Assembly: GCF_028476545.1 (NCBI RefSeq)
Contig: NW_026732995.1
Coordinates: 755,001 to 819,000 of the forward strand
Source of the DNA: Physella acuta
Lineage: Eukaryota > Mollusca > Gastropoda > Physidae
Direction of reading: 5' to 3'
DNA: 64,000 bases
The translations under genes and the position numbers were made by a program. How positions within the stretch are numbered: position 1 is the first letter of the stretch; the number at the start of each line of letters is the position of its first letter. The notes below the pieces were generated by a model. It was not told the origin of the DNA. It did no database searches and worked only from the letters and a program-made list of their open reading frames with translations. Below, piece by piece: positions 1 to 13,200 of the stretch.

Positions 1-3000
1 GTAAAAGTGAAATAGATGACATTCTGAACGAGGGTGGAAGTGAAATAGATGACATTCTGAAAGAGGGTGGAAGTGAAATAGATGACATTCTGAAAGAGGA
101 TGGAATTGAAATAGACGACATTCTGAACGAGGGTGGAAGTGAAATAGATGACATTCTGAAAGAGGGTGTACATGAAATAGATGACATTCTGAAAGAGGGT
201 GGAAGTATAATAGATGACTTTCTGAAAGAGGTAGGAAGTGAAAAAGATGACATTCTGAAAGAGGGTGGAAGTGAAATAGATGACATTCTGAAAGAGGGTG
301 GAAGTAAAGACTTAGATGACATTCTGAAAGAGGGTGGAAGTGAAGAGATGATATTCTGAAAGAGGGTGGGAGTGAAAGAGATAACATTCTGAAAGAGGGT
401 GGAAGTGGAATAGATGACATTCTGAAAGAGGGTGGAAGTGAAATAGATGACATTCTGAAAGAGGGTGGAAGTGGAATAGATGACATTCTAAAAGAGGGTT
501 GAAGTGAAATAGATGACATTCTGTAAGGGTGGAAGTGAAGAGATGACATTCTGAAAGAGGGTTGAAGTGAAATAGATGACATTCTGAAAGGGGGTGGAGG
601 TGAAAAAGATGACATTCTGAACGAGGGTGGAAGTGAAATAGATGACAATCTGAAAGAGGGTTGAAGTGAAAAAGATGACATTCTGAAAGAGGGTGGAAGT
701 GAAATAGATGACATTCTGTAAGAGGATGGAATTGAAATAGATGACATTCTGAACGAGGGTTGAAGTGAAATAGATGACATTCTGAAAGAGGGTGTACATG
801 AAATAGATGACCTGAAAGAGGGTGGAAATGAAATAGATGACATTCTGAAAGAGGGTGGAAGTATAATAGATGACTTTCTGAAAGAGGGTGGAAGTGAAAA
901 AGATGACATTCTGAAAGAGGGTAGAAGTAAAATAGATGACATTCTGAAAGAGGGTGGAAGTAAAGACTTAGATGACATTCTGAAAGAGGGTGGGAGTGAA
1001 AGAGATAACATTCTTAAAGAGGGTGGAAGTGGAATAGATGACATTCTGAAAGAGGGTGGAAGTGAAATAGATGACATTCTGAAAGAGGGTGTACATGAAA
1101 TAGATGACATTCTGAAAGAGGGTGGAAGTGAAGACAGAGGAGACATTCTGAAAGAGGGTTGAAGTGAAATAGATGAAATTCTGAAAGAGGGTAGAAGTGA
1201 AATAGATGACATTCTGAAAGAGGGTGTATGTAAAATAGATGCCATTCTGAAAGAGTTTGGAAGTGAAATAGATGACATTCTGAAAGAGGTTGGAAGTGAA
1301 ATAGATGACATTCTGAAAGGGGGTGGAGGTGAAATAGATGACATTCTGAACGAGGGTGGAAGTGAAATAGATGACATTCCGAACGAGGGTGGAAGTGAAA
1401 TAGATGACATTCTGAAAGAGGATGGAATTGAAATAGATGACATTCTGAACGAGGGTGGAAGTGAAATAGATGACATTCTGAAAGAGGGTGTACATGAAAT
1501 AGTTGACCTGAAAGAGGGTGGAAATGAAATAGATGAAATTCTGAAAGAGGGTGGAAGTAAAATAGATGACTTTCTTAAAGAGGGTGGAAGTTTAATAGAT
1601 GACATTCTGAAAGAGGGTGGAAGTTAAATAGATGACATTCTGAAAGAGGGTGGAAGTGAAGACTTAGATGACATTCTAAAAGAGGGTGGAAGTGAAGAGA
1701 TGATATTCTGAAAGAGGGTGGAAGTGAAATAGATGACATTCTGAAAGAGGGTGGAAGTGAAATAGATGACATTCTGAAAGAGGGTGGAAGTAAAATAGAT
1801 GACATTCTGAAAGAGGTTGGAAGTAAAATAGATGACATTCTGAAAGAGGGTGGAAGTGAAATAGATGACATTCTAAAAGAGTGTGGGAGTGAAATAGATG
1901 ACATTCTGAAAGAGTTTCAAAGTGAAATAGATGACATTCTAAAATAGGGTGGAAGTGAAATAGATGACATTCTGAAAGAGGGGGGAAGTGGAACAGATGA
2001 CATTCTGAAAGAAGGTGGAAGTGAAATAGATGACATTCTGAAATTGGGTGGAAGTGAAATAGATAACATTCTGAAAGAGGGTGAAAGTGAAGACGTAGAT
2101 GACATTCTGAAAGAGGGTGGAAGTGAAATAGATGACATTCTGAAAGAGGGTGGAAGTAAAATAGATGACATTCTGAAAGAGGGTGGAAGTGAAATAGATG
2201 ACATTCTGAAAGAGGGTGGAAGTGAAGACGGAGATAACATTCTGAAAGAGGGTGGAAGTGAAGACCGAGATGACATTCTGAAAGAGGGTGGAAGTGAAGA
2301 CGTAGATGACATTTTGAAAGAGGCTGGAAGTTAAAATAGATGACATTCTGAAAGAGGGTGGAAGTGAAGACGTAGATGACATTCTGAAAGGGTGGAAGTG
2401 AAATAGATGACATTCTGAAAGAGGGTGGAAGTGAAATAGATGACATTCTAAAACGGTGGGATTGAAATGGTTGACATTCTGAAAGAGGGTGTAAGTAAAA
2501 TAGATGCCATTCTGAAAGAGGTTGGAAGTGAAATAGATGACATTCTGAAAGAGGGTGGAAGTGAAATAGATGACATTCTGAAAGAGGGTTAAAGTGAAAT
2601 AGATGACATAATGAAAGATGGTGGAAGTGAAATAGATGACATTCTAAAAGAGGGTGAAAGTGAAATAGATGACATTCTGAAAGAGGGTGAAAGTGAAATA
2701 GATGACAATCTGAAAGTGGGTGGGAGTGAAATAGATGATATTCTGAAAGAGTTTCGAAGTGAAATAGATGACATTCTAAAATAGGGTGGAAGTGAAATAG
2801 ATGACATTCTGAAAGACGGTGGAAATGGAATAGATGACATTCTGAAAGAGGGTGGAAGTGAAATAGATGACATTCTGAAAGAGGGTGGAAGTGAAATAGA
2901 TGACATTCTGAAAGAGGGTGAAAGTGAAGACGTAGATGACATTCTTAAAGAGGGTGGAAGTAAAATAGATGACATTCTAAAAGAGGGTGGAAGTAAAATA

Positions 3001-6000
3001 GATGACATTCTGAAAGAGGGTGGAAGTGAAATAGATGACATTCTGAAAGAGGGTGGAAGTGAAGACTTAGATGACATTCTGAAAGAGGGTGGAAGTGAAG
3101 ACGTAGATGACATTTTGAAAGAGGCTGGAAGTGAAATAGATGACATTCTAAAACGGTGGGATTGAAATGGTTGATATTCTGAAAGAGGGTGGAAGTAAAA
3201 TAGATGCCATTTTGAAAGAGGTTGGAAGTGAAATAGATGACATTTTGAAAGAGGGTGGAAGTGAAATAGATGACATTCTGAAAGAGGGTGGAAGTGAAAT
3301 TGATGACATTCTAAAAGAGGGTGGAAGTGAAATAGATGACATTCTGAAATTGGGTGGAAATGAAATAGATGACATTCTGAAAGAGGGTGGGAGTGAAGAC
3401 GGAGATGACATTCTGAAAGAGGTTGAAGTGAAATAGATGACATTCTGTAAGGGTGGAAGTGAAATAGATGACATTCTGAAAGAGGGTGGAAGTGAAGACG
3501 TAGATGACATTCTGAAAGAGGGTGGAAGTGAAATACATGACATTCTGAAAGAGGGTGGAAGTAAAATAGATGACATTCTAAAAGAAGGTGGAAGTGAAAT
3601 TGATGACATTCTGAAAGAGGGTGGAAGTGAAGACGGAGATAACATTCTGAAAGAGGGTGGAAGTGAAGACCGAGATGACATTCTGAAAGAGGGTGGAAGT
3701 GAAGACGTAGATGACATTTTGAAAGAGACTGGAAGTTAAAAAAGATGACATTCTGAAAGAGGGTGGAAGTAAAATAGATGACATTCTGAAAGAGGGTGTA
3801 CGTGAAATAATTGACTTTCTGAAAGAGGGTGGAAGTGAAGACGTAGATGACATTCTGAAAGGGTGGAAGTGAAATAGATGACATTCTGAAAGAGGGTGGA
3901 AGTGAAATAGATGACATTCTAAAACGGTGGGATTGAAATCATTGACATTCTGAAAGAGGGTGTAAGTAAAATAGATGCCATTCTGAAAGAGGTTGGAAGT
4001 GAAATAGATGACATTCTGAAAGAGGTTGGAAGTGAAATAGATGACATTCTGAAAGAGGGTGGAAGTGAAATAGATGACATAATGAAAGAGGGTGGAAGTG
4101 AAATAGATGACATTCTAAAAGAGGGTGGAAGTGAAATAGATGACATTCTGAAAGAGGGTGAAAGTGAAATAGATGACAATCTGAAAGACGGTGGAAGTGA
4201 AATAGATGATATTCTGAAAGAGTTTCGAAGTGAAATAGATGACATTCTAAAATAGGGTGGAAGTGAAATAGATGACATTCTGAAAGAGGGTGGAAGTGGA
4301 ATAGATGACATTCTAAAAGATGGTGGATATGAAATAGATGACATTCTGAAAGAGGGTGGAAGTGAAGACTTAGATGACATTCTGAAAGAGGGTGGAAGTG
4401 AAGACGTAGATGACATTTTGAAAGAGGCTGGAAGTGAAATAGATGACATTCTGAAAGAGGGTGGAAGTAAAATAAATGACATTCTGAAAGAGGGTGTACG
4501 TGAAATAATTGACTTTCTGAAAGAGGGTGGAAGTGAAATAGATGACATTCTGAAAGGGTGGAAGTGAAATAGATGACATTCTGAAAGAGGGTGGAAGTGA
4601 AATAGATGACATTCTAAAACGGTGGGATTGAAATGGTTGACATTCTGAAAGAGGGTGGAAGTAAAATAGATGCCATTCTGAAAGAGGTTGGAAGTGAAAT
4701 AGATGACATTCTGAAATAGGTTGGAAGTGAAATAGATGACATTTTGAAAGAGGGTGGAAGTGAAATAGATGACATTCTGAAAGAGGGTGGAAGTGAAATA
4801 GATGACATTCTGAAAGAGGGTGGAAGTGAAATAGATGACATTCTAAAAGGGTGGGATTGAAATATATGACATTCTGAAAGAGGGTGGATGTTAAATAGAT
4901 GACGTTCTGTAAGGGTGGAAGTGAAATAGATGACATTCTAAAAGGGTGGGATTGAAATGGTTGACATTCTGAAAGAAGGTGGAAGTAAAATAGATGACAT
5001 TCTGAAAGAGGTTGGACGTAAAATAGATGACATTCTGAAAGAGGGTGGAAGTGAAATAGATGACATTCTGAAAGAGGGTGGAAGTGAAATAGATGACATT
5101 CTGAAAGAGGGTGGAAGTGAAATAGATGACATTCTGAGAGAGGGTGGAAGTGAAATAGATGACATTCTGAAAGGGTGGAAGTGAAATAGATGACATTCTG
5201 AAAGAGGGTGGGAGTGAAGACGGAGATGACATTCTGAAAGAGGGTGGAAGTGAAGACGTAGATGACATTCTGAAAGAGGCTGTAAGTGAAATAGATGACA
5301 TTCTGAAAGACGGTGGAAGTGAAGACGGAGTTAACATTCTGAATGTGGTTGGAAGTGAAGAGATGACATTCTGAAAGAGGGTGGAAGTGAAGACGTAGAT
5401 GACATTATTAAAGAGGGTGGAAGTGAAATAGATGTCATTCTGAAAGAGGGTGGAAGTGAAATAGATGACATTCTGAAAGAGAGTGGAAGTGAAATAGATG
5501 ACATTCTAAAAGAGGGTGGAAGTAAAATAGATGACATTCTGAAAGAGGGTGGGAGTGAAGACGGAAATGACATTCTGAAAGAGGGTGGAAGTGAAGACGT
5601 AGATGACATTCTGAAAGAGGGTGTAAGTGAAATAGATGACATTCTGAAAGACGGTGGAAGTGAAGACGGAGATGACATTCTGAAAGTTGGTGGAAGTGAA
5701 ATAGATGACATTCTGAAAGAGGGTGGAAGTGAAATAGATGACATTCTGAACGAGAATGGAAGTGAAATAGATGACATAATGAAAGAGGATGGAAGTGAAA
5801 TAGATGTCATTCTGAAAGAGAGTGGAAGTGAAATAGATGACATTCTAAAAGAGGGTGGAAGTAAAATAGATGACATTCTGAAAGAGGGTGGGAGTGAAGA
5901 CGTAGATGACATTCTGAAAGAGCGTGTAAGTGAAATAGATGACATTCTGAAAGACGGTGGAAGTTAAGACGGAGATGACATTCTAAAAGTTGGTGGAAGT

Positions 6001-9000
6001 GAAGACGTAGATGACATTCTGAAAAAGGGTGGAAGTGAAATAGATGACATTCTGAAAGAGGGTGGAAGTGAAGACGGAGATGACATTCTGAAAGAGGGTA
6101 GAAGTTAAAACGGAGATGACATTCTGAAAGTGGGTGGAAGTGAAATAGATGACATTCTGAAAGAGGGTGGAAGTGAAGACGGAGATAACATTCTGAAAGA
6201 GGGTGGAAGTGAAGACTGTGATTACATTCTGAAAGAGGGTGGAAGTGAAATAGATGTCATTCTGAAAAAGGGTGGAAGTGTGGAAGTGAAGACGGAGATA
6301 ACATTCTGAAAGAGGGTGGAAGTGAAATAGATGACATTCTGAAAGAGGGTGTACATGAAATAGATGACATTCTGAAAGAGGGTGGAAGTGAAGACGTAGA
6401 TGACATTCTGAAAGAGGGTGGAAATGAAATAGATGACATTCTGAAAGACGGTGGAAGTGAAATAGATGACAATCTGAAAGAGGGTGGAAGTGAAATAGTT
6501 GACATTCTGAAAGAGGGTGGAAGTGAAGACGGAGATGACATTCTGAAAGAGGGTGGAAGTGAAGAGATGACATTCTGAAAGAGGGTGGAAGTGAAGACGT
6601 AGATGACATTCTGAAAGAGGGTGGAAGTGAAGAGATGACATTCTGAAAGAGGGTGGAAGTGAAATAGATGACAATATGAAAGGGGGTGGAAGTGAAGACG
6701 TAGATGACATTCTGAAAGAGGGTGGAAGTGAAATAGATGACATTCTGAAAGACGGGGGAAGTGAAATAGATGACAATCTGAAAGAGGGTGGAAGTGAATT
6801 AGATGTCATTCTGAAAGAGGGTGGAAGTGAAGACGGAGATAACATTCTGAAAGAGGGTGGAAGTGAAATAGATGACATTCTGAAAGAGGGTGTACATGAA
6901 ATAGATGACATTCTGAAAGAGGGTGGAAGTGAAGACGTAGATGACATTCTGAAAGAGTGTGGAAGTGAAATAGATGACATTCTGAAAGACGGTGGGAGTG
7001 AAATAGATGACAATCTGAAAGAGGGTGGAAGTGAAATAGATGACATTCTGAAAGAGGGTGGGAGTGAAGAGATGACATTCTGAAAGAGGGTGGAAGTGAA
7101 GAGATGACATTCTGAAAGAGGGTGGGAGTGAAGACGTAGATGACATTCTGAAAGAGGGTGGAAGTGAAGAGATGACATTCTGAAAGAGGGTGGAAGTGAA
7201 ATAGATGACATTCTGAAAGAGGGTGGAAGTGGAATAGATGACATTCTGAAAGAGGGTGGAAGTGAAATTGATGACATTCTGAAAGAGGGTTGAAGTAAAA
7301 TAGATGACGTTCTGTAAGGGTGGAAGTGAAATAGATGACATTCTAAATTGGTGGGATTGAAATGGTTGACATTTTGAAAGAAGGTGGAAGTAAAATAGAT
7401 GACATTCTGAAAGAGGTTGGAAGTAAAATAGATGACATTCTGAAAGAGGGTGGAAGTGAAATAGATGACATTCTGAAAGAGGGTGGAAGTGAAATAGATG
7501 ACATTCTGAAAGAGGGTGGAAGTGAAATAGATGACATTCTGAGAGAGGGTGGAAGTGAAATAGATGACATTCTGAAAGGGTGGAAGTGAAAAAGATGACA
7601 TTCTGAAAGAGGGTGGAAGTGAAGACGGAGTTAACATTCTGAAAGAGGGTGGAAGTGGAATAGATGACATTCTGAAAGAGGGTGGAAGTGAAGACGTAGT
7701 TGAAATTATTAAAGAGGGTGGAAGTGAAATAGATGACATTCTGAAAGAGGGTGGAAGTGAAATAGATGACATTCTGAACGAGAATGGAAGTGAAATAGAT
7801 GACATAATGAAAGAGGGTGGAAGTGAAATAGATGTCATTCTGAAAGAGGGTGGAAGTGAAATAGATGACATTCTGAAAGAGAGTGGAAGTGAAATAGATG
7901 ACATTCTAAAAGAGGGTTGAAGTAAAATAGATGACATTCTGAAAGAGGGTGGGAGTGAAGACGGAGATGACATTCTGAAAGAGGGTGGAAGTGAAGACGT
8001 AGATGACATTCTGAAAGAGGGTGTAAGTGAAATAGATGACATTCTGAAAGAGGGTGGAAGTGAAGACGGAGATAACATTCTGAAAGAGGGTGGAAGTGAA
8101 GACTGAGATGACATTCTGAAAGTTGGTGGAAGTGAAATCGATGACATTCTGAAAGAGGGTGGAAGTGAAATAGATGACATTCTGAAAGGGTGGAAGTGAA
8201 ATAGATGACATTCTGAAAGAGGGTGGAAGTGAAGACGGAGTTAACATTCTGAAAGAGGGTGGAAGTGAAGAGATGACATTCTGAAAGAGGGTGGAAGTGA
8301 AGACGTAGATGACATTCTGAAAGAGAGTGGAAGTGAAATAGATGACATTCTAAAAGAGGGTGGAAGTAAAATAGATGACATTCTGAAAGAGGGTGGGAGT
8401 GAAGACGGAGATGACGTTCTGAAAGAGGGTGGAAGTGAAGACGTAGATGACATTCTGAAAGAGGGTGGAAGTGAAATAGATGACATTCTGAAAGACGGTG
8501 GAAGTTAAGACGGAGATAACATTCTGAAAGAGGGTGGAAGTGAAGACGGAGATGACATTCTAAAAGTTGGTGGAGGTGAAGACGTAGATGACATTCTGAA
8601 AGTGGGTGGAAGTGAAGACGGAGATGACATTCTGAAAGAGGGTAGAAGTTAAAACGGAGATGACATTCTGAAAGTGGGTGGAAGTGAAATAGATGACATT
8701 CTGAAAGAGGGTGGAAGTGAAGACGGTGATTACATTCTGAAAGAGGGTGGAAGTGAAATAGATGTCATTCTGAAAGAGGGTGGAAGTGAAGACGGAGATA
8801 ACATTCTGAAAGAGGGTGGAAGTGAAGACGGTGATTACATTCTGAAAGAGGGTGGAAGTGAAATAGATGTCATTCTGAAAGAGGGTGGAAGTGAAGACGG
8901 AGATAACATTCTGAAAGAGGGTAGAAGCGAAATAGATTACATTCTGAAAGACGGTGGAAGTGAAATAGATGACAATCTGAAAGAGGTGGAAGTGAAATAG

Positions 9001-10277
9001 TTGACATTCTGAAAGAGGGTGGAAGTGAAGACGGAGATGACATTCTGAAAGAGGGTGGAAGTGAAGAGATGACATTCTGAAAGAGGGTGGAAGTGAAGAC
9101 GTAGATGACATTCTGAAAGAGGGTGGAAGTGAAGAGATGACATTCTGAAAGAGGGTGGAAGTGAAATAGATGACAATCTGAAAGGGGGTGGAAGTGAAGA
9201 CGTAGATGACATTCTGAAAGAGGGTGGAAGTGAAATAGATGACATTCTGAAAGACGGGGGAAGTGAAATAGATGACAATCTGAAAGAGGGTGGAAGTGAA
9301 TTAGATGTCATTCTGAAAGAGGGTGGAAGTGAAGACGGAGATAACATTCTGAAAGAGGGTGGAAGTGAAATAGATGACATTCTGAAAGAGGGTGTACATG
9401 AAATAGATGACATTCTGAAAGAGGGTGGAAGTGAAGACGTAGATGACATTCTGAAAGAGGGTGGAAGTGAAATAGATGACATTCTGAAAGACGGTGGGAG
9501 TGAAATAGATGACAATCTGAAAGAGGGTGGAAGTGAAATAGATGACATTCTGAAAGAGGGTGGGAGTGAAGAGATGACATTCTGAAAGAGGGTGGAAGTG
9601 AAGAGATGACATTCTGAAAGAGGGTGGGAGTGAAGACGTAGATGACATTCTGAAAGAGGGTGGAAGTGAAGAGATGACATTCTGAAAGAGGGTGGAAGTG
9701 AAATAGATGACATTCTGAAAGAGGGTGGAAGTGGAATAGATGACATTCTGAAAGAGGGTGGAAGTGAAATTGATGACATTCTGAAAGAGGGTTGAAGTAA
9801 AATAGATGACGTTCTGTAAGGGTGGAAGTGAAATAGATGACATTCTGAAAGAGGTTGGAAGTAAAATAGATGACATTCTGAAAGAGGGTGGAAGTGAAAT
9901 AGATGACATTCTGAGAGAGGGTGGAAGTGAAATAGATGACATTCTGAAAGGGTGGAAGTGAAAAAGATGACATTCTGAAAGAGGGTGGAAGTGAAGACGG
10001 AGTTAACATTCTGAAAGAGGGTGGAAGTGGAATAGATGACATTCTGAAAGAGGGTGGAAGTGAAGACGTAGTTGACATTATTAAAGAGGGTGGAAGTGAA
10101 ATAGATGACATTCTGAAAGAGGGTGGAAGTGAAATAGATGACATTCTGAACGAGAATGGAAGTGAAATAGATGACATAATGAAAGAGGGTGGAAGTGAAA
10201 TAGATGTCATTCTGAAAGAGGGTGGAAGTGAAATAGATGACATTCTGAAAGAGAGTGGAAGTGAAATAGATGACATT

Positions 10278-13200
10278 CTAAAAGAGGGTTGAAGTACAAT
10301 AGATGACATTCTGAAAGAGGGTGGGAGTGAAGACGGAGATGACATTCTGAAAGAGGGTGGAAGTGAAGACGTAGATGACATTCTGAAAGAGGGTGTAAGT
10401 GAAATAGATGACATTCTGAAAGAGGGTGGAAGTGAAGACGGAGATAACATTCTGAAAGAGGGTGGAAGTGAAGACTGAGATGACATTCTGAAAGTTGGTG
10501 GAAGTGAAATCGATGACATTCTGAAAGAGGGTGGAAGTGAAATAGATGACATTCTGAAAGGGTGGAAGTGAAATAGATGACATTCTGAAAGAGGGTGGAA
10601 GTGAAGACGGAGTTAACATTCTGAAAAAGGGGTGGAAGTGAAGAGATGACATTCTGAAAGAGGGTGGAAGTGAAGACGTAGATGACATTCTGAAAGAGAG
10701 TGGAAGTGAAATAGATGACATTCTAAAAGAGGGTGGAAGTAAAATAGATGACATTCTGAAAGAGGGTGGGAGTGAAGACGGAGATGACGTTCTGAAAGAG
10801 GGTGGAAGTGAAGACGTAGATGACATTCTGAAAGAGGGTGGAAGTGAAATAGATGACATTCTGAAAGACGGTGGAAGTTAAGACGGAGATAACATTCTGA
10901 AAGAGGGTGGAAGTGAAGACGGAGATGACATTCTAAAAGTTGGTGGAGGTGAAAACGTAGATGACATTCTGAAAGTGGGTGGAAGTGAAGACGGAGATGA
11001 CATTCTGAAAGAGGGTAGAAGTTAAAACGGAGATGACATTCTGAAAGTGGGTGGAAGTGAAATAGATGACATTCTGAAAGAGGGTGGAAGTGAAGACGGA
11101 GATAACATTCTGAAAGAGTGTGGAAGTGAAGACGGTGATTACATTCTGAAAGAGGGTGGAAGTGAAATAGATGTCATTCTGAAAGAGGGTGGAAGTGAAG
11201 ACGGAGATAACATTCTGAAAGAGGGTGGAAGTGAAGACGGTGATTACATTCTGAAAGAGGGTGGAAGTGAAATAGATGTCATTCTGAAAGAGGGTGGAAG
11301 TGAAGACGGAGATAACATTCTGAAAGAGGGTAGAAGCGAAATAGATTACATTCTGAAAGACGGTGGAAGTGAAATAGATGACATCCTGAAAGAGGGTGGA
11401 AGTGAAATAGTTGACATTCTGAAAGAGGGTGGAAGTGAAATAGATGACATTCTGAAAGAGGGTGTACATGAAATAGATGACATTCTGAAAGAGGGTGGAA
11501 GTGAAGACGTAGATGACATTCTGAAAGAGGGTGGAAGTGAAATAGATGACATTCTGAAAGACGGTGGGAGTGAAATAGATGACAATCTGAAAGAGGGTGG
11601 AAGTGAAATAGATGACATTCTGAAAGAGGGTGGGAGTGAAGAGATGACATTCTGAAAGAGGGTGGAAGTGAAGAGATGACATTCTGAAAGAGGGTGGGAG
11701 TGAAGACGTAGATAACATTCTGAAAGAGGGTGGAAGTGAAGAGATGACATTCTGAAAGAGGGTGGAAGTGAAATAGATGACATCCTGAAAGAGGGTGGAA
11801 GTGGAATAGATGACATTCTGAAAGAGGGTGGAAGTGAAATTGATGACATTCTGAAAGAGGGTGGAAGTAAAATAGATGACGTTCTGTAAGGGTGGAAGTG
11901 AAATAGATGACATTCTAAATTGGTGGGATTGAAATGGTTGACATTTTGAAAGAAGGTGGAAGTAAAATAGATGACATTCTGAAAGAGGGTGGAAGTGAAA
12001 TAGATGACATTCTGAAAGAGGGTGGAAGTGAAATAGATGACATTCTGAAAGAGGGTGGAAGTGAAATAGATGACATTCTGAGAGAGGGTGGAAGTGAAAT
12101 AGATGACATTCTGAAAGGGTGGAAGTGAAAAAGATGACATTCTGAAAGAGGGTGGAAGTGAAGACGGAGTTAACATTCTGAAAGAGGGTTGAATTGAAGA
12201 GATGACATTCTGAAAGAGGGTGGAAGTGAAGACGTAGTTGACATTATTAAAGAGGGTGGAAGTGAAATAGATGACATTCTGAAAGAGGGTGGAAGTGAAG
12301 ACGTAGATGACATTCTGAAAGAGGATGGAAGTGAAATAGATGACATTCTGAAAGACGGTGGGAGTGAAATAGATGACAATCTGAAAGAGGGTGGAAGTGA
12401 AATAGATGACATTCTGAAAGAGGGTGGGAGTGAAGAGATGACATTCTGAAAGAGGGTGGAAGTGAAGAGATGACATTCTGAAAGAGGGTGGGAGTGAAGA
12501 CGTAGATGACATTCTGAAAGAGGGTGGAAGTGAAGAGATGACATTCTGAAAGAGGGTGGAAGTGAAATAGATGACATTCTGAAAGAGGGTGGAAGTGGAA
12601 TAGATGACATTCTGAAAGAGGGTGGAAGTGAAATTGATGACATTCTGAAAGAGGGTTGAAGTAAAATAGATGACGTTCTGTAAGGGTGGAAGTGAAATAG
12701 ATGACATTCTAAATTGGTGGGATTGAAATGGTTGACATTTTGAAAGAAGGTGGAAGTAAAATAGATGACATTCTGAAAGAGGTTGGAAGTAAAATAGATG
12801 ACATTCTGAAAGAGGGTGGAAGTGAAATAGATGACATTCTGAGAGAGGGTGGAAGTGAAATAGATGACATTCTGAAAGGGTGGAAGTGAAAAAGATGACA
12901 TTCTGAAAGAGGGTGGAAGTGAAGACGGAGTTAACATTCTGAAAGAGGGTGGAAGTGGAATAGATGACAATCTGAAAGAGGGTGGAAGTGAAGACGTAGT
13001 TGACATTATTAAAGAGGGTGGAAGTGAAATAGATGACATTCTGAAAGAGGGTGGAAGTGAAATAGATGACATTCTGAACGAGAATGGAAGTGAAATAGAT
13101 GACATAATGAAAGAGGGTGGAAGTGAAATAGATGTCATTCTGAAAGAGGGTGGAAGTGAAATAGATGACATTCTGAAAGAGAGTGGAAGTGAAATAGATG

